A DNA stretch of 9,183 nucleotides, taken from Methanobacteriaceae archaeon. Its GTDB lineage: Archaea; Methanobacteriota; Methanobacteria; Methanobacteriales; Methanobacteriaceae. The translations under genes were made by a program, and so were the position numbers. The stretch lies in assembly GCA_027318585.1 (NCBI GenBank), contig DAHVOW010000040.1, positions 1-9,183 on the forward strand. Direction: 5' to 3'. Of the stretch, positions 1 to 6,094 are shown in pieces. The notes beneath the pieces were generated by a model, which saw nothing but the letters and a program-made list of their open reading frames with translations, was not told the DNA's origin and ran no database searches. Every line of letters begins with the position of its first letter. The stretch's first letter is position 1.

Positions 1-243
1 AAAGCAGAAATAGGGCCGGCCTACACCCTGCATGGTGAGGAGAAAAATCACTGCCAGATTATGACCCTGGGCAAGACCTATCACTACCTGGCCTTCGCCC
101 ACACCAACCTTCCCCTACCCGGAGACAGTGGCTCCCCGGTGATCCAGGAGGGTGAAGTGGTGGGCATCTTATTATCGGTTTTCTATAATAACGCTGCTGG
201 CCTGGCCGCAGCACTACAAGAACTGCCAATCAATGGAGGGTGA
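1..243 (+). CDS. C-terminal part of a trypsin/chymotrypsin-fold serine protease-like protein (5' end outside window)
   Basis: The reading frame is open from base 1 to the TGA at 241-243 and gives the last 80 residues of a protein that begins upstream. Residues 41-46 of the fragment read GDSGSP inside LPGDSGSPVI. This is the catalytic-serine signature of chymotrypsin-fold (S1-like) proteases, with Ser43 (codon 127-129) as the presumed nucleophile. GEVVGIL follows, matching the beta-strand after the serine in this fold, and a short Ala/Leu-rich helix ends the chain. About 37 residues after the serine is a normal C-terminal length for a small S1-like domain. The His and Asp of the triad would lie upstream and cannot be seen, so activity is not shown. 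The methionine at base 61 is internal, not the start. The phosphoribosyltransferase gene begins 4 bp after the stop, suggesting one transcript. The fold is fairly secure from the motif; substrate and location are unknown. Confidence 0.72.
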   Translation, partial: KAEIGPAYTLHGEEKNHCQIMTLGKTYHYLAFAHTNLPLPGDSGSPVIQEGEVVGILLSVFYNNAAGLAAALQELPINGG

Positions 244-244
244 T
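235..244 (+). promoter_or_regulatory. Ribosome binding site that fixes the phosphoribosyltransferase start
   Basis: GGAGGGTGAT is a near-perfect complement of the archaeal 16S rRNA 3' end (AUCACCUCC). It ends 3 bases before the ATG at 248, with the GGAGG core 8 bases away. It overlaps the last codons and stop of the upstream protease-like gene, which favours translational coupling. It also makes 248 the start, rather than the in-frame ATG at 152 inside the upstream gene. Confidence 0.85.
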
Positions 245-247
245 AGA

Positions 248-946
248 ATGAGTACGTCCATCCCTGGCCTGGTGGAATTACCGGAGCTGAGGAACCGCAT
301 AGGGGTGTTCAGGGACCGGGAGGAATCAGGACAGGTATTGGCAAAGATGTTAACTGATTTCGCAGACTCGGATACCCTAGTATTGGCCATACCCTCCGGT
401 GGTGTGCCAGTAGGAGTAGTCCTGGCCCAGGAACTTCACCTGGAACTGGATGTGGCGGTGACCAGCAAGGTAACCATTCCCTGGAATCCGGAAGCAGGGT
501 ATGGGGCGGTGGCCTTCGATGGTACCGTGGTCCTTAACCAGGATCTGATCACCAGGTTGGGACTCAGTGAATCCACCATCAACCAGGGCCTGACCCAGAC
601 CCAGGAAAAAGTGAAAAGACGCATAAAGAAATTCAGCCCAAATAATGAGCTGGATATCCAGGATAAAACCGTAATCCTCACCGACGACGGGATAGCCTCA
701 GGTTACACTCTTTTAGCCGCTCTCCGGGCTCTTGAAAATCATAAAGTTAAAGAAAGGATTGTGGCCACTCCCACTGCCCATCTGGAAGCGTTGGAGATGC
801 TAAAAGATGATTTTGATGCTATATACTGTCCGAACGTCCGCAGTGGATGGAGTTTTGCCGTGGCTGAGGCCTACCAGTACTGGTACGATGTGGGGGAGGA
901 TGAGGCAGTGCAGCTACTGGAAAGTTACACCCCGCCGGTGGTTTAG
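248..946 (+). CDS. COG1926-type phosphoribosyltransferase domain protein
   Basis: This 232-residue protein has the type I phosphoribosyltransferase fold. The PRPP-binding loop is at residues 145-152 (TDDGIASG), with two adjacent acidic residues, Asp146 and Asp147, that would contact the ribose hydroxyls. The N-terminal FRDREESG (21-28) and the LAIPSGGVPVG stretch (46-56) follow the pattern of the COG1926 group, as do GYGAVAFDG (84-92) and the C-terminal pattern ending YWYDVGEDEAVQLL (211-224). In many relatives the second motif has PRGG; here it is PSGG. The base acceptor of this group is not established, so a nucleotide-salvage or regulatory role is only a guess. It is expected to be cytosolic, as no signal or membrane segment is seen. 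The start at 248 is set by a strong ribosome binding site; an upstream in-frame ATG at 152 would overlap the protease-like gene by about 90 bases and is unlikely. The two genes probably form an operon. Family assignment is strong, function weak. Confidence 0.9.
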   Translation: MSTSIPGLVELPELRNRIGVFRDREESGQVLAKMLTDFADSDTLVLAIPSGGVPVGVVLAQELHLELDVAVTSKVTIPWNPEAGYGAVAFDGTVVLNQDLITRLGLSESTINQGLTQTQEKVKRRIKKFSPNNELDIQDKTVILTDDGIASGYTLLAALRALENHKVKERIVATPTAHLEALEMLKDDFDAIYCPNVRSGWSFAVAEAYQYWYDVGEDEAVQLLESYTPPVV

Positions 947-1172
947 AACCTAGTTTCTGGGATAAGTGTTCCCAATTACTAAAAAATTCAGGCATTTAGA
1001 AAGGTCCGCCATTAAGATCTGCAAAAGTGATCTATTTTCACTAGGGAGTATACATGGGGCGGTACTTTTAGGTGTATTTGTAGAAAAATTGATGTCGTAT
1101 AAAAAAAATCACGGTCGGGATGGCAAATAATAAATTTAAAAAAGAATAGAATATTATCCAGAGGAGAAATTT
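947..1172. other. Intergenic gap with two weak hairpins and no recognisable gene
   Basis: These 226 AT-rich bases have stops in all forward frames and no ORF that looks coding. Two small hairpins can be drawn, each with a 5 bp stem and a 7-base loop: TGGGA/TCCCA at 958-974, just after the phosphoribosyltransferase, and AGTGA/TCACT at 1026-1042. Neither is followed directly by a clear T-run, so a terminator role for the first is only possible. The 3' end holds the promoter and ribosome binding site of the next gene. Confidence 0.4.
1098..1105 (+). promoter_or_regulatory. Possible TATA box for the small membrane protein gene
   Basis: TATAAAAA lies about 70 bases before the ATG at 1173. With the usual archaeal spacing, transcription would begin near 1127, leaving a leader of about 45 bases that contains the ribosome binding site GAGGAG at 1161-1166. 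Other AT-rich stretches nearby (1127-1143) could also serve, but they would place the start at or just before the ribosome binding site. Confidence 0.35.
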
Positions 1173-1430
1173 ATGCCCGGCACTTCCGATCCCTTGATGG
1201 CCATTAACTTTATTTTTTGTATGATAATCTTGATCATGGGGTACTGGGGTTTTCGTAAATTTGAAGAACCCCTGCTATTTTACATTGGTATGGCCTTCGG
1301 ACTTTTTGGAGTGTCCCACCTGGCCCTGATCAGCGGATACCCCAGTAATCTATGGGTGCTTATACTGATCAGGACTGTGGCCTATTTACTGGTTATCTTC
1401 GCCCTCTACCGCACCATAAGGCGGCAATGA
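1173..1430 (+). CDS. Small three-helix membrane protein of unknown function
   Basis: This 85-residue protein is preceded by a good ribosome binding site, GAGGAG, 6 bases before the ATG. Three hydrophobic segments are visible at about residues 9-27, 33-54 and 59-79. A basic/acidic turn (RKFEE, 28-32) lies between the first two, and the tail is basic (RTIRRQ, 80-85). By the positive-inside rule, the tail and the first loop would be cytoplasmic. A histidine (His49, in GVSHLAL) sits within the second helix, and an arginine (Arg67) starts the hydrophobic core of the third. There is no signal peptide, enzyme motif or domain that I recognise. The gene stands alone between two gaps, after the phosphoribosyltransferase and before the antiporters, all on the same strand. 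It could be an isolated sensor-type membrane module or an accessory subunit, but nothing in the sequence decides this. The ORF is very likely real given its start signal and composition. Confidence 0.75.
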   Translation: MPGTSDPLMAINFIFCMIILIMGYWGFRKFEEPLLFYIGMAFGLFGVSHLALISGYPSNLWVLILIRTVAYLLVIFALYRTIRRQ

Positions 1431-1433
1431 AAC

Positions 1434-1439
1434 TTTTTT
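1434..1439 (+). terminator. Possible oligo-T terminator after the small membrane protein
   Basis: A run of six T bases begins three bases after the TGA stop at 1428-1430, and a second run of five lies near 1470. Short T-runs serve as intrinsic terminators in euryarchaea without needing a stem. The next gene appears to have its own promoter, which fits termination here. The signal is short and could be chance in an AT-rich gap. Confidence 0.35.
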
Positions 1440-1539
1440 AAATAATTATCAATTCTAAGAAGATTGGTTATTTTTAAGGCAGTTCTAACAATATCCAAAA
1501 GTCCTAAGTTGATTGGATTTTGATTCCAGCCGATACGAT

Positions 1540-1547
1540 TTTATATA
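1540..1547 (+). promoter_or_regulatory. TATA box of the Kef-type antiporter gene, placed for a leaderless mRNA
   Basis: TTTATATA matches the methanogen TATA consensus. Its centre is about 26 bases before the ATG at 1569, which is the usual distance from TATA box to transcription start. The mRNA would therefore begin at or next to the start codon. Only a weak AGGA (1555-1558, ten bases before the ATG) could serve as a ribosome binding site, and it would lie outside such a transcript. Confidence 0.6.
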
Positions 1548-1568
1548 CATTCATAGGAAATTTAAGAC

Positions 1569-3506
1569 ATGGAGTTACTATTATTAAAAGACGTTGTCAT
1601 CATATTGGGACTGTCTGTGGTGGTACTGCTACTTTTTAGCCGGGTGAAAATACCATCCATTTTGGCCTTCTTTGTAAGTGGCGTGCTGGCCGGCCCCCAT
1701 GGACTGGGACTTATCAGTTCTGTCAGTCAAGTAGAACTTATAGCCGAACTAGGAGTTATATTCTTACTATTCACCATTGGATTAGATTTTTCAATGGATA
1801 AATTCTCCCAGATAAAAAGATACGCCATACTGGGCGGATCCCTGCAAGTGGGATTAACGACACTGGTCTTTGCTATTATAAGTCTGACATTAGGCCTCCC
1901 CCTATCAGAATCTATTTTCATCGGACTGCTGGTTTCCTTCAGCAGTACTGCCATCGTATTAAGGATTCTGCAGGATAAAAAGCAGTTGGACAGTGTTCAT
2001 GGACGGACTGCCCTGGGGATACTTATCTTCCAGGATTTGGCAGTGGTGGTAGTTATCCTCTTGACCCCTCTTTTGGCCGGCGCCCCATCCAATGGCCTGA
2101 ATGACTGGCCACTACTTTTAGGTCTGGGAGTAGGCCTGGTTACCCTAACCATCATCAGCAGCCGCTGGTTGGTGCCCTGGTTGTTACATTACATTGCCTA
2201 TTTCAAGAGAAGGGACCTGTTCCTGTTGACCATCATCGTGATCTGCTTTGGAATTACCTGGATCACCTCCGCCCTGGGATTGTCCCCGGCATTAGGGGCT
2301 TTCTTAGCTGGTCTTATAATATCCAACACCGAGTACAGTTACCAGGCTCTGAGTAATGTGCTGCCCTTTCAGGATATATTTATGAGTATATTTTTCATCT
2401 CCATCGGTATGCTCTTAAATGTGGGCTTTCTCATGGAAAATTTAGCCCTGGTAGTCCTGTTAACCCTGGCTGTCATCCTCCTCAAATCAGTAATTGCCGG
2501 TATTGCCACCGCACTATTAGGACTGTCTTTCAGGGTCATGGTGCTGGTAGGATTAATGTTAAGTCAGATAGGGGAGTTCTCCTTTATACTGGCCGCAACC
2601 GGGCAATCGTTCGGCATCATCAGCGAGCCCTTCTTTCAGATGGTTCTGTCAGTCTCCATCTTGACCATGTCCCTGACCCCCTTCTTTAAAGACCGGGCCC
2701 ACCAAATATCAGAAACCCTTGAGAAGGTGTTGCCCTTACCCGAACGTATTCGTTGCGGAGTGTACCCCTTATCCACCCCCCAGAAAGCTCTGCCTGAAGA
2801 CCACCTTATCATTGTTGGATTTGGAGTCAACGGGAAAAACATGGCACGTGCTGCTTCCCAGGCCCGGATACCCTACGTGGTGGTGGAACTGAATCCTCAA
2901 ATTGTTAGAAATGAAAAAAAACAGGGCAAGCCTATCTACTACGGGGATGCTGCTCAAGCTACAGTTCTGGAACAGTTGAACATCCATGAAGCCCGGATCA
3001 TGGTGGTGGCCATCTCTGACCCGGTGGGAAGTCGTAAAATAGTGGATATTACCAAGAAAATTAATCCCAACCTTTACCTAATCGTCAGAACCCGTTACAT
3101 TTATGAAATCGAAGAGCTGTATTCTCTGGGAGCAGATGAAGTTATACCCGAGGAATTCGAGACCTCGATAGAGATCTTCAGCCGGGCCATGAACCAGTAT
3201 CACCTACCAACGGATAAGATCAACCAATTCATCGATGAAATCCGTTCCGATGGATATGAAATGTTCAGAACCCTCAACAACTGGGAAATTAATACCTGCA
3301 GTATCAATGATGCTTTAACTGATCTGCAAGTTTCTTCCTTCATCATTGAAGAGTATAAAATGTTGGGAGAGCTCCATCTTAAAAACCAGGGCCTGACACC
3401 AATCGCCGTGGCCCGGGGCAACCAGACTTTTAAAAACCTGGACGACCACTTTCAACTGGAACCAAAGGATGTGTTGATCTACACCCACCAAATCCAAATA
3501 GAGTAA
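1569..3506 (+). CDS. Kef-type CPA2 monovalent cation/proton antiporter with RCK and TrkA-C domains
   Basis: This 645-residue inner-membrane protein has three parts. Residues 1 to about 375 form a Na+/H+-exchanger membrane domain of some 12-13 helices. Family motifs include LAGPHGLG (40-47), the TIGLDFS stretch (69-75), SFSSTAIVLRIL (123-134) and GILIFQDLAVV (150-160), whose Gln155-Asp156 is the ion-binding pair typical of Kef proteins. An RCK N-domain at about 410-535 is a Rossmann fold with GFGVNG (417-422), an acidic residue ending strand 2 (Glu440) and YYGDA (457-461); it should bind a nucleotide such as NAD(H) or AMP. A TrkA-C domain fills about 565-645. The length equals that of E. coli KefB/KefC, about 600-620 residues. 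The predicted role is K+ or Na+ efflux in exchange for protons, gated by the cytoplasmic domain. Glutathione gating as in E. coli is not expected in a methanogen. A second, unrelated-class antiporter follows 102 bp downstream under its own promoter. K+ versus Na+ selectivity cannot be read from the sequence. Confidence 0.93.
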   Translation: MELLLLKDVVIILGLSVVVLLLFSRVKIPSILAFFVSGVLAGPHGLGLISSVSQVELIAELGVIFLLFTIGLDFSMDKFSQIKRYAILGGSLQVGLTTLVFAIISLTLGLPLSESIFIGLLVSFSSTAIVLRILQDKKQLDSVHGRTALGILIFQDLAVVVVILLTPLLAGAPSNGLNDWPLLLGLGVGLVTLTIISSRWLVPWLLHYIAYFKRRDLFLLTIIVICFGITWITSALGLSPALGAFLAGLIISNTEYSYQALSNVLPFQDIFMSIFFISIGMLLNVGFLMENLALVVLLTLAVILLKSVIAGIATALLGLSFRVMVLVGLMLSQIGEFSFILAATGQSFGIISEPFFQMVLSVSILTMSLTPFFKDRAHQISETLEKVLPLPERIRCGVYPLSTPQKALPEDHLIIVGFGVNGKNMARAASQARIPYVVVELNPQIVRNEKKQGKPIYYGDAAQATVLEQLNIHEARIMVVAISDPVGSRKIVDITKKINPNLYLIVRTRYIYEIEELYSLGADEVIPEEFETSIEIFSRAMNQYHLPTDKINQFIDEIRSDGYEMFRTLNNWEINTCSINDALTDLQVSSFIIEEYKMLGELHLKNQGLTPIAVARGNQTFKNLDDHFQLEPKDVLIYTHQIQIE

Positions 3507-3573
3507 TTTAGTAAATATTAACTCAAATATTCTCCAAATGTCTTAAAAATTGCAGATTTAAAATTTAATTACT

Positions 3574-3584
3574 AAAATATATAA
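3574..3584 (+). promoter_or_regulatory. TATA box of the CPA1 antiporter gene, close to the start codon
   Basis: An AAAATATATAA stretch lies 25-35 bases before the ATG at 3609, in a very AT-rich gap. Normal spacing places the transcription start near 3604-3607, giving a leader of only about 2-5 bases. The sole purine-rich element before the ATG is AGGT at 3604-3607, which is too close to act as a ribosome binding site. An alternative box at 3557-3564 would give a leader of about 20 bases, still without a well-placed ribosome binding site. Confidence 0.5.
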
Positions 3585-3608
3585 TCTATAGCTAAGAAAT
3601 TTTAGGTA

Positions 3609-4805
3609 ATGGTTTTTGAACAATTCCTTTTGATAGCAGCTTTGCTGGTTTTTATCAGCATAATTATCAGTAAAGTTTCCTACCGGTTGGGAATCCCCTC
3701 TCTCCTCTTTTTCCTGTTATTAGGGATGATTGCAGGTTCAGAAGGTATTGGCGGCATTTATTTTGATAACCCACAAATTACACAAGCTATGGGAACAATC
3801 GCTTTAGTATTCATCCTTTTTTCTGGAGGGTTAGATACCAAATGGTCGGAAGTCAAGCCGGTTTTAGGACAGGGTATCGTGCTTTCCACGGTGGGAGTTT
3901 TCATTACCACCATCACCGCGGGGCTTTTTGTAAACTGGATCACCGACCTACCTCTGTTGCTGTCATTACTCATCGGTGCTATTGTTTCCTCCACCGATGC
4001 CGCGGCGGTGTTTTCTATCTTCAAGTCACATAAAACCGGCCTTAAAAATAACATCGCACCCCTACTGGAATTAGAAAGTGGAAGCAACGACCCCATGGCT
4101 TACTTCCTGACCACCACTTTTATATTTCTTATTTTAAATCCGACCACATCCCTAGAGGCTATGATCCTATCTCTAATTCAGTCTATTGGCCTGGGAATTG
4201 TTCTGGGTGTACTCTTTGGTAAAGGATCCGTGAAACTTATAAACAATATCAAACTTCAGATCACCGGGCTTTACCCGGTGCTGTTGATCACCTTATCGGC
4301 CTTAACATTTGCAATAACCTATTACCTAGGGGGGAATGGCTATTTAAGCGTTTACATTACGGCCCTGATAATAGGAAATAGTGAGTGCATCTATAAGAGA
4401 ACTCAAAAAGAATTCTTTGATGCTATAGCATGGTTATGGCAAATTTTCATGTTCCTGATTTTAGGGCTTCTGGTTTTTCCCTCGGAAATAACTCCAGTAA
4501 TAGGGATGGGACTTCTAATCTCATTTTTCCTAATACTGATCGCCAGGCCCCTCACCATCTTTTTATGTCTTGCTCCATTCAAAACCGGGTTTAAAGATAA
4601 AATTTTAATATCATGGGTGGGTATCAAGGGTGCGGTGCCTATTATCCTGGCCACATTTCCCATAGTGGCCGGGATTGAAGGGGCCGATTTAATCTTTAAC
4701 ATAGTTTTCTTCATCACCATTACCTCCGCCCTGATCCAGGGATCCACCATTTACACTCTGGCCAGATACCTGGGGCTAACAACCACACCTAAAACAGGAG
4801 AATAG
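3609..4805 (+). CDS. CPA1 cation/proton antiporter, NhaP2/CvrA type, membrane domain only
   Basis: This 398-residue membrane protein has about 12-13 predicted helices. CPA1 signatures are clear: FSGGLDTKW (71-79), SSTDAAAVFSI (127-137, with Thr129-Asp130 of the unwound helix), LESGSNDPMA (155-164, with the Asn160-Asp161 pair typical of electroneutral exchangers), a conserved-type Arg313, and WVGIKGAVPIILA (336-348). The ESGSNDPMA and KGAVPI patterns fit the NhaP2/CvrA (YcgO) subgroup, which exchanges K+ or Na+ for protons. Those proteins normally continue for about 150-180 residues with TrkA-C and CorC/HlyC-like cytoplasmic domains. This one ends a few residues after the last helix (TTTPKTGE), so it lacks the usual regulatory part. 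It may be a naturally short form or a truncated one; the next bases carry an apparent gene remnant. There is no useful ribosome binding site, fitting a near-leaderless mRNA. Antiporter assignment is strong, ion choice open. Confidence 0.9.
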   Translation: MVFEQFLLIAALLVFISIIISKVSYRLGIPSLLFFLLLGMIAGSEGIGGIYFDNPQITQAMGTIALVFILFSGGLDTKWSEVKPVLGQGIVLSTVGVFITTITAGLFVNWITDLPLLLSLLIGAIVSSTDAAAVFSIFKSHKTGLKNNIAPLLELESGSNDPMAYFLTTTFIFLILNPTTSLEAMILSLIQSIGLGIVLGVLFGKGSVKLINNIKLQITGLYPVLLITLSALTFAITYYLGGNGYLSVYITALIIGNSECIYKRTQKEFFDAIAWLWQIFMFLILGLLVFPSEITPVIGMGLLISFFLILIARPLTIFLCLAPFKTGFKDKILISWVGIKGAVPIILATFPIVAGIEGADLIFNIVFFITITSALIQGSTIYTLARYLGLTTTPKTGE

Positions 4806-4954
4806 AACCATAGTTAGGCCGGTGCCAGTTTCGAAGAGCTTTAGAAGCCGCAGCCGTAGCTGGTCTGGTGAGGATGGGTTCTGGTTTAAACACCACCTCC
4901 ACTATTTATGAAGGATTAAAAACTTATATCAACCTTCTCTATATACTAATATAA
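4806..4954 (+). pseudogene. Probable C-terminal remnant of a carboxymuconolactone decarboxylase/AhpD-like gene
   Basis: This GC-richer patch in an AT-rich gap has protein-like coding in two adjoining frames and no full gene. Bases 4818-4841 read AGASFEEL. After a one-base shift near 4838-4843 the next frame reads LEAAAVAGLVRMGSGLN and continues TTSTIYEGLKTYINL before stopping at 4952-4954. Joined, AGAS-EEL-LEAAAVAGL resembles the C-terminal helix pair of the carboxymuconolactone decarboxylase/AhpD family, which typically reads like GAS-EEI-EA--VAALMGG and then a helix. In-frame TAG codons at 4803-4805 and 4815-4817 precede it, and no start codon or ribosome binding site fits. The N-terminal half with the family's CxxC or catalytic residues is absent. 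I infer a decayed gene, its front part lost, beside the short antiporter. The family call rests on memory of the motif. An unrelated chance match or a structured RNA is the alternative. Confidence 0.5.
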
Positions 4955-4990
4955 ACCATCGTTTTTGATTAACACTCTTTAACCACCCTT

Positions 4991-5004
4991 TTTCTATTTA
5001 ATTA
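4991..5004 (+). promoter_or_regulatory. Weak candidate TATA region for the AglD-like membrane protein gene
   Basis: The CTATTTAATTAT stretch (about 4994-5005) in the AT-rich gap would give a transcription start near 5025 and a leader of about 45 bases containing the ribosome binding site at 5061-5065. Other TATA-like runs lie at 4939-4955. The choice between them is not supported by anything further. Confidence 0.25.
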
Positions 5005-5060
5005 TGCCTTAAAGACATGAAACTGCAATACCAATTACCATAACTATTGATGAAATAAAA

Positions 5061-5065
5061 AGAGG
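5061..5065 (+). promoter_or_regulatory. Ribosome binding site that selects ATG 5072 over TTG 5066
   Basis: AGAGG ends 6 bases before the ATG at 5072, an ideal distance. The in-frame TTG at 5066 touches the AGAGG element directly and so cannot use it. This supports a 339-residue product rather than the two-residue longer version. Confidence 0.7.
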
Positions 5066-5071
5066 TTGGAT

Positions 5072-6091
5072 ATGAAATACAAAGCCTTAATCCTCATCCT
5101 GGTAGGACTCGGAATCCTGGCGGTCATGGTCCTCTTCATTGGCCCGGCTAAGATAGAGGATGCCATAAAAATGGCCAATCCATGGTACATAATCCTGGCC
5201 ATAATCCTCCAGTTTATTACCTACGGCCTGTGGACCTGGAGGTGGTCCATTAACATCCAGGCAGTGGGATTGTCGGTGAAAAAGCTGCACCTACTTCCCA
5301 TGCTCATGGTGGGCCTGGCCGTCAACAACATCACCCCCAGTGCCCGTGGTGGTGGAGAACCGGTAAGGGGTTACATACTGAGCAAATACACTTCTTCATC
5401 CTTTGAAAAATCCTTTGCCACGGTCATTGCCGACCGGGCCCTGGATACCATCCCTTTTATAGTGTTAGCAGTTATCACCCTGGTGGCCGCTGCATCCCAT
5501 CTGAATTTACCCCGCTATGGCCTGTACTCCATAATCATCGCCGTGGTGGTGCTGGTAGCCGGGTTCCTGGTACTCTTGTACATGTCCTTCAACCTGGAAT
5601 TCGGACGTAAAGTTTCACTATGGATAACCAGGGTCATAAAAAGGTTTTCCAGAAAAGACCACAGCCAGCTGGAAGAAAAGGCCCTGAAAGCAATTCACGG
5701 CTTCCAAAACAGCATGCGCACCATGGGGAAGGATAAGAATGTCCTCATCTACGGCTTGGGCCTTTCCTTTCTCATCTGGTTTATGGAGATCCTCCGGGTT
5801 TACATTATATTCGCAGCCTTCAACGTGGACGTCTCCCTCCTGGTTATAGCCGAGGTCTTCATCATCTCCACCCTCATCGGATTCATACCCCTCCTCCCAG
5901 GAGGCCTGGGGGCCGTGGATGGGTTGATGATCGTCTTATTCTCAGCAGCAGGGGTCCCCTCTTCTGTAAGTGCCGCGGCCACCATCCTAGAGAGACTGAT
6001 ATCCTTCTGGATGACCACCGTTATTGGCCTGGCATGCTTACCCTACTTCGGGGCCAGTGTGATGGAGAAGGTGTTCAAAAAGAAAGATTGA
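5072..6091 (+). CDS. AglD/UPF0104-like membrane protein (lysylphosphatidylglycerol synthase TM-domain family)
   Basis: This 339-residue polytopic membrane protein has about 7-8 hydrophobic segments: near residues 4-24, 37-55, 75-90, 125-145, 153-175, 225-250, 258-285 and 300-325. Family motifs are visible: NNITPSARGGGEPVRGYIL (87-105), TVIADRALD (117-125), GFIPLLPGGLGAVDG (271-285) and ERLISFW (307-313). They match the UPF0104 / LPG_synthase_TM group, which includes the membrane half of haloarchaeal AglD and the flippase domain of bacterial MprF. Related proteins act in lipid-linked sugar or aminoacyl-lipid handling at the membrane; here no soluble glycosyltransferase or synthase domain is attached, so a transport or accessory role in lipid or dolichol-phosphate metabolism is an inference. 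The C-terminus is basic (KVFKKKD). Its stop lies 3 bp from the stop of the opposing hydrolase gene, and the gene before it is a remnant, so it is probably transcribed alone. Family assignment is strong, substrate unknown. Confidence 0.9.
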   Translation: MKYKALILILVGLGILAVMVLFIGPAKIEDAIKMANPWYIILAIILQFITYGLWTWRWSINIQAVGLSVKKLHLLPMLMVGLAVNNITPSARGGGEPVRGYILSKYTSSSFEKSFATVIADRALDTIPFIVLAVITLVAAASHLNLPRYGLYSIIIAVVVLVAGFLVLLYMSFNLEFGRKVSLWITRVIKRFSRKDHSQLEEKALKAIHGFQNSMRTMGKDKNVLIYGLGLSFLIWFMEILRVYIIFAAFNVDVSLLVIAEVFIISTLIGFIPLLPGGLGAVDGLMIVLFSAAGVPSSVSAAATILERLISFWMTTVIGLACLPYFGASVMEKVFKKKD

Positions 6092-6094
6092 CTA

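Noticed and set aside
152..247. Upstream in-frame ATG that would lengthen the phosphoribosyltransferase by 32 residues
   Set aside because: It lies inside the protease-like gene in another frame, lacks a ribosome binding site, and a near-perfect one precedes ATG 248.
3507..3576. Inverted repeat TTTAGTAA / TTACTAAA in the gap between the antiporters
   Set aside because: Only 8 AT-rich bases per arm with 54 bases between; expected by chance in such sequence, and the right arm overlaps the TATA region.
3758..4096. 112-codon minus-strand ORF within the CPA1 antiporter gene, and a similar 115-codon one at 4403-4750
   Set aside because: Both are antisense shadows of a strongly supported membrane-protein gene; their translations show no domain pattern or start signal.
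4789..4893. Minus-strand 34-codon ORF starting with GTG after a GGAGGTG-like element
   Set aside because: The element touches the GTG with no spacing, the ORF runs into the antiporter gene, and the plus-strand CMD-like reading explains the coding character better.
4815..4900. GC-rich patch as a tRNA or structured small RNA
   Set aside because: No cloverleaf, GGTTCGA-type T-loop or paired acceptor ends could be drawn, and no C/D box motifs fit; the two-frame protein reading is more convincing.
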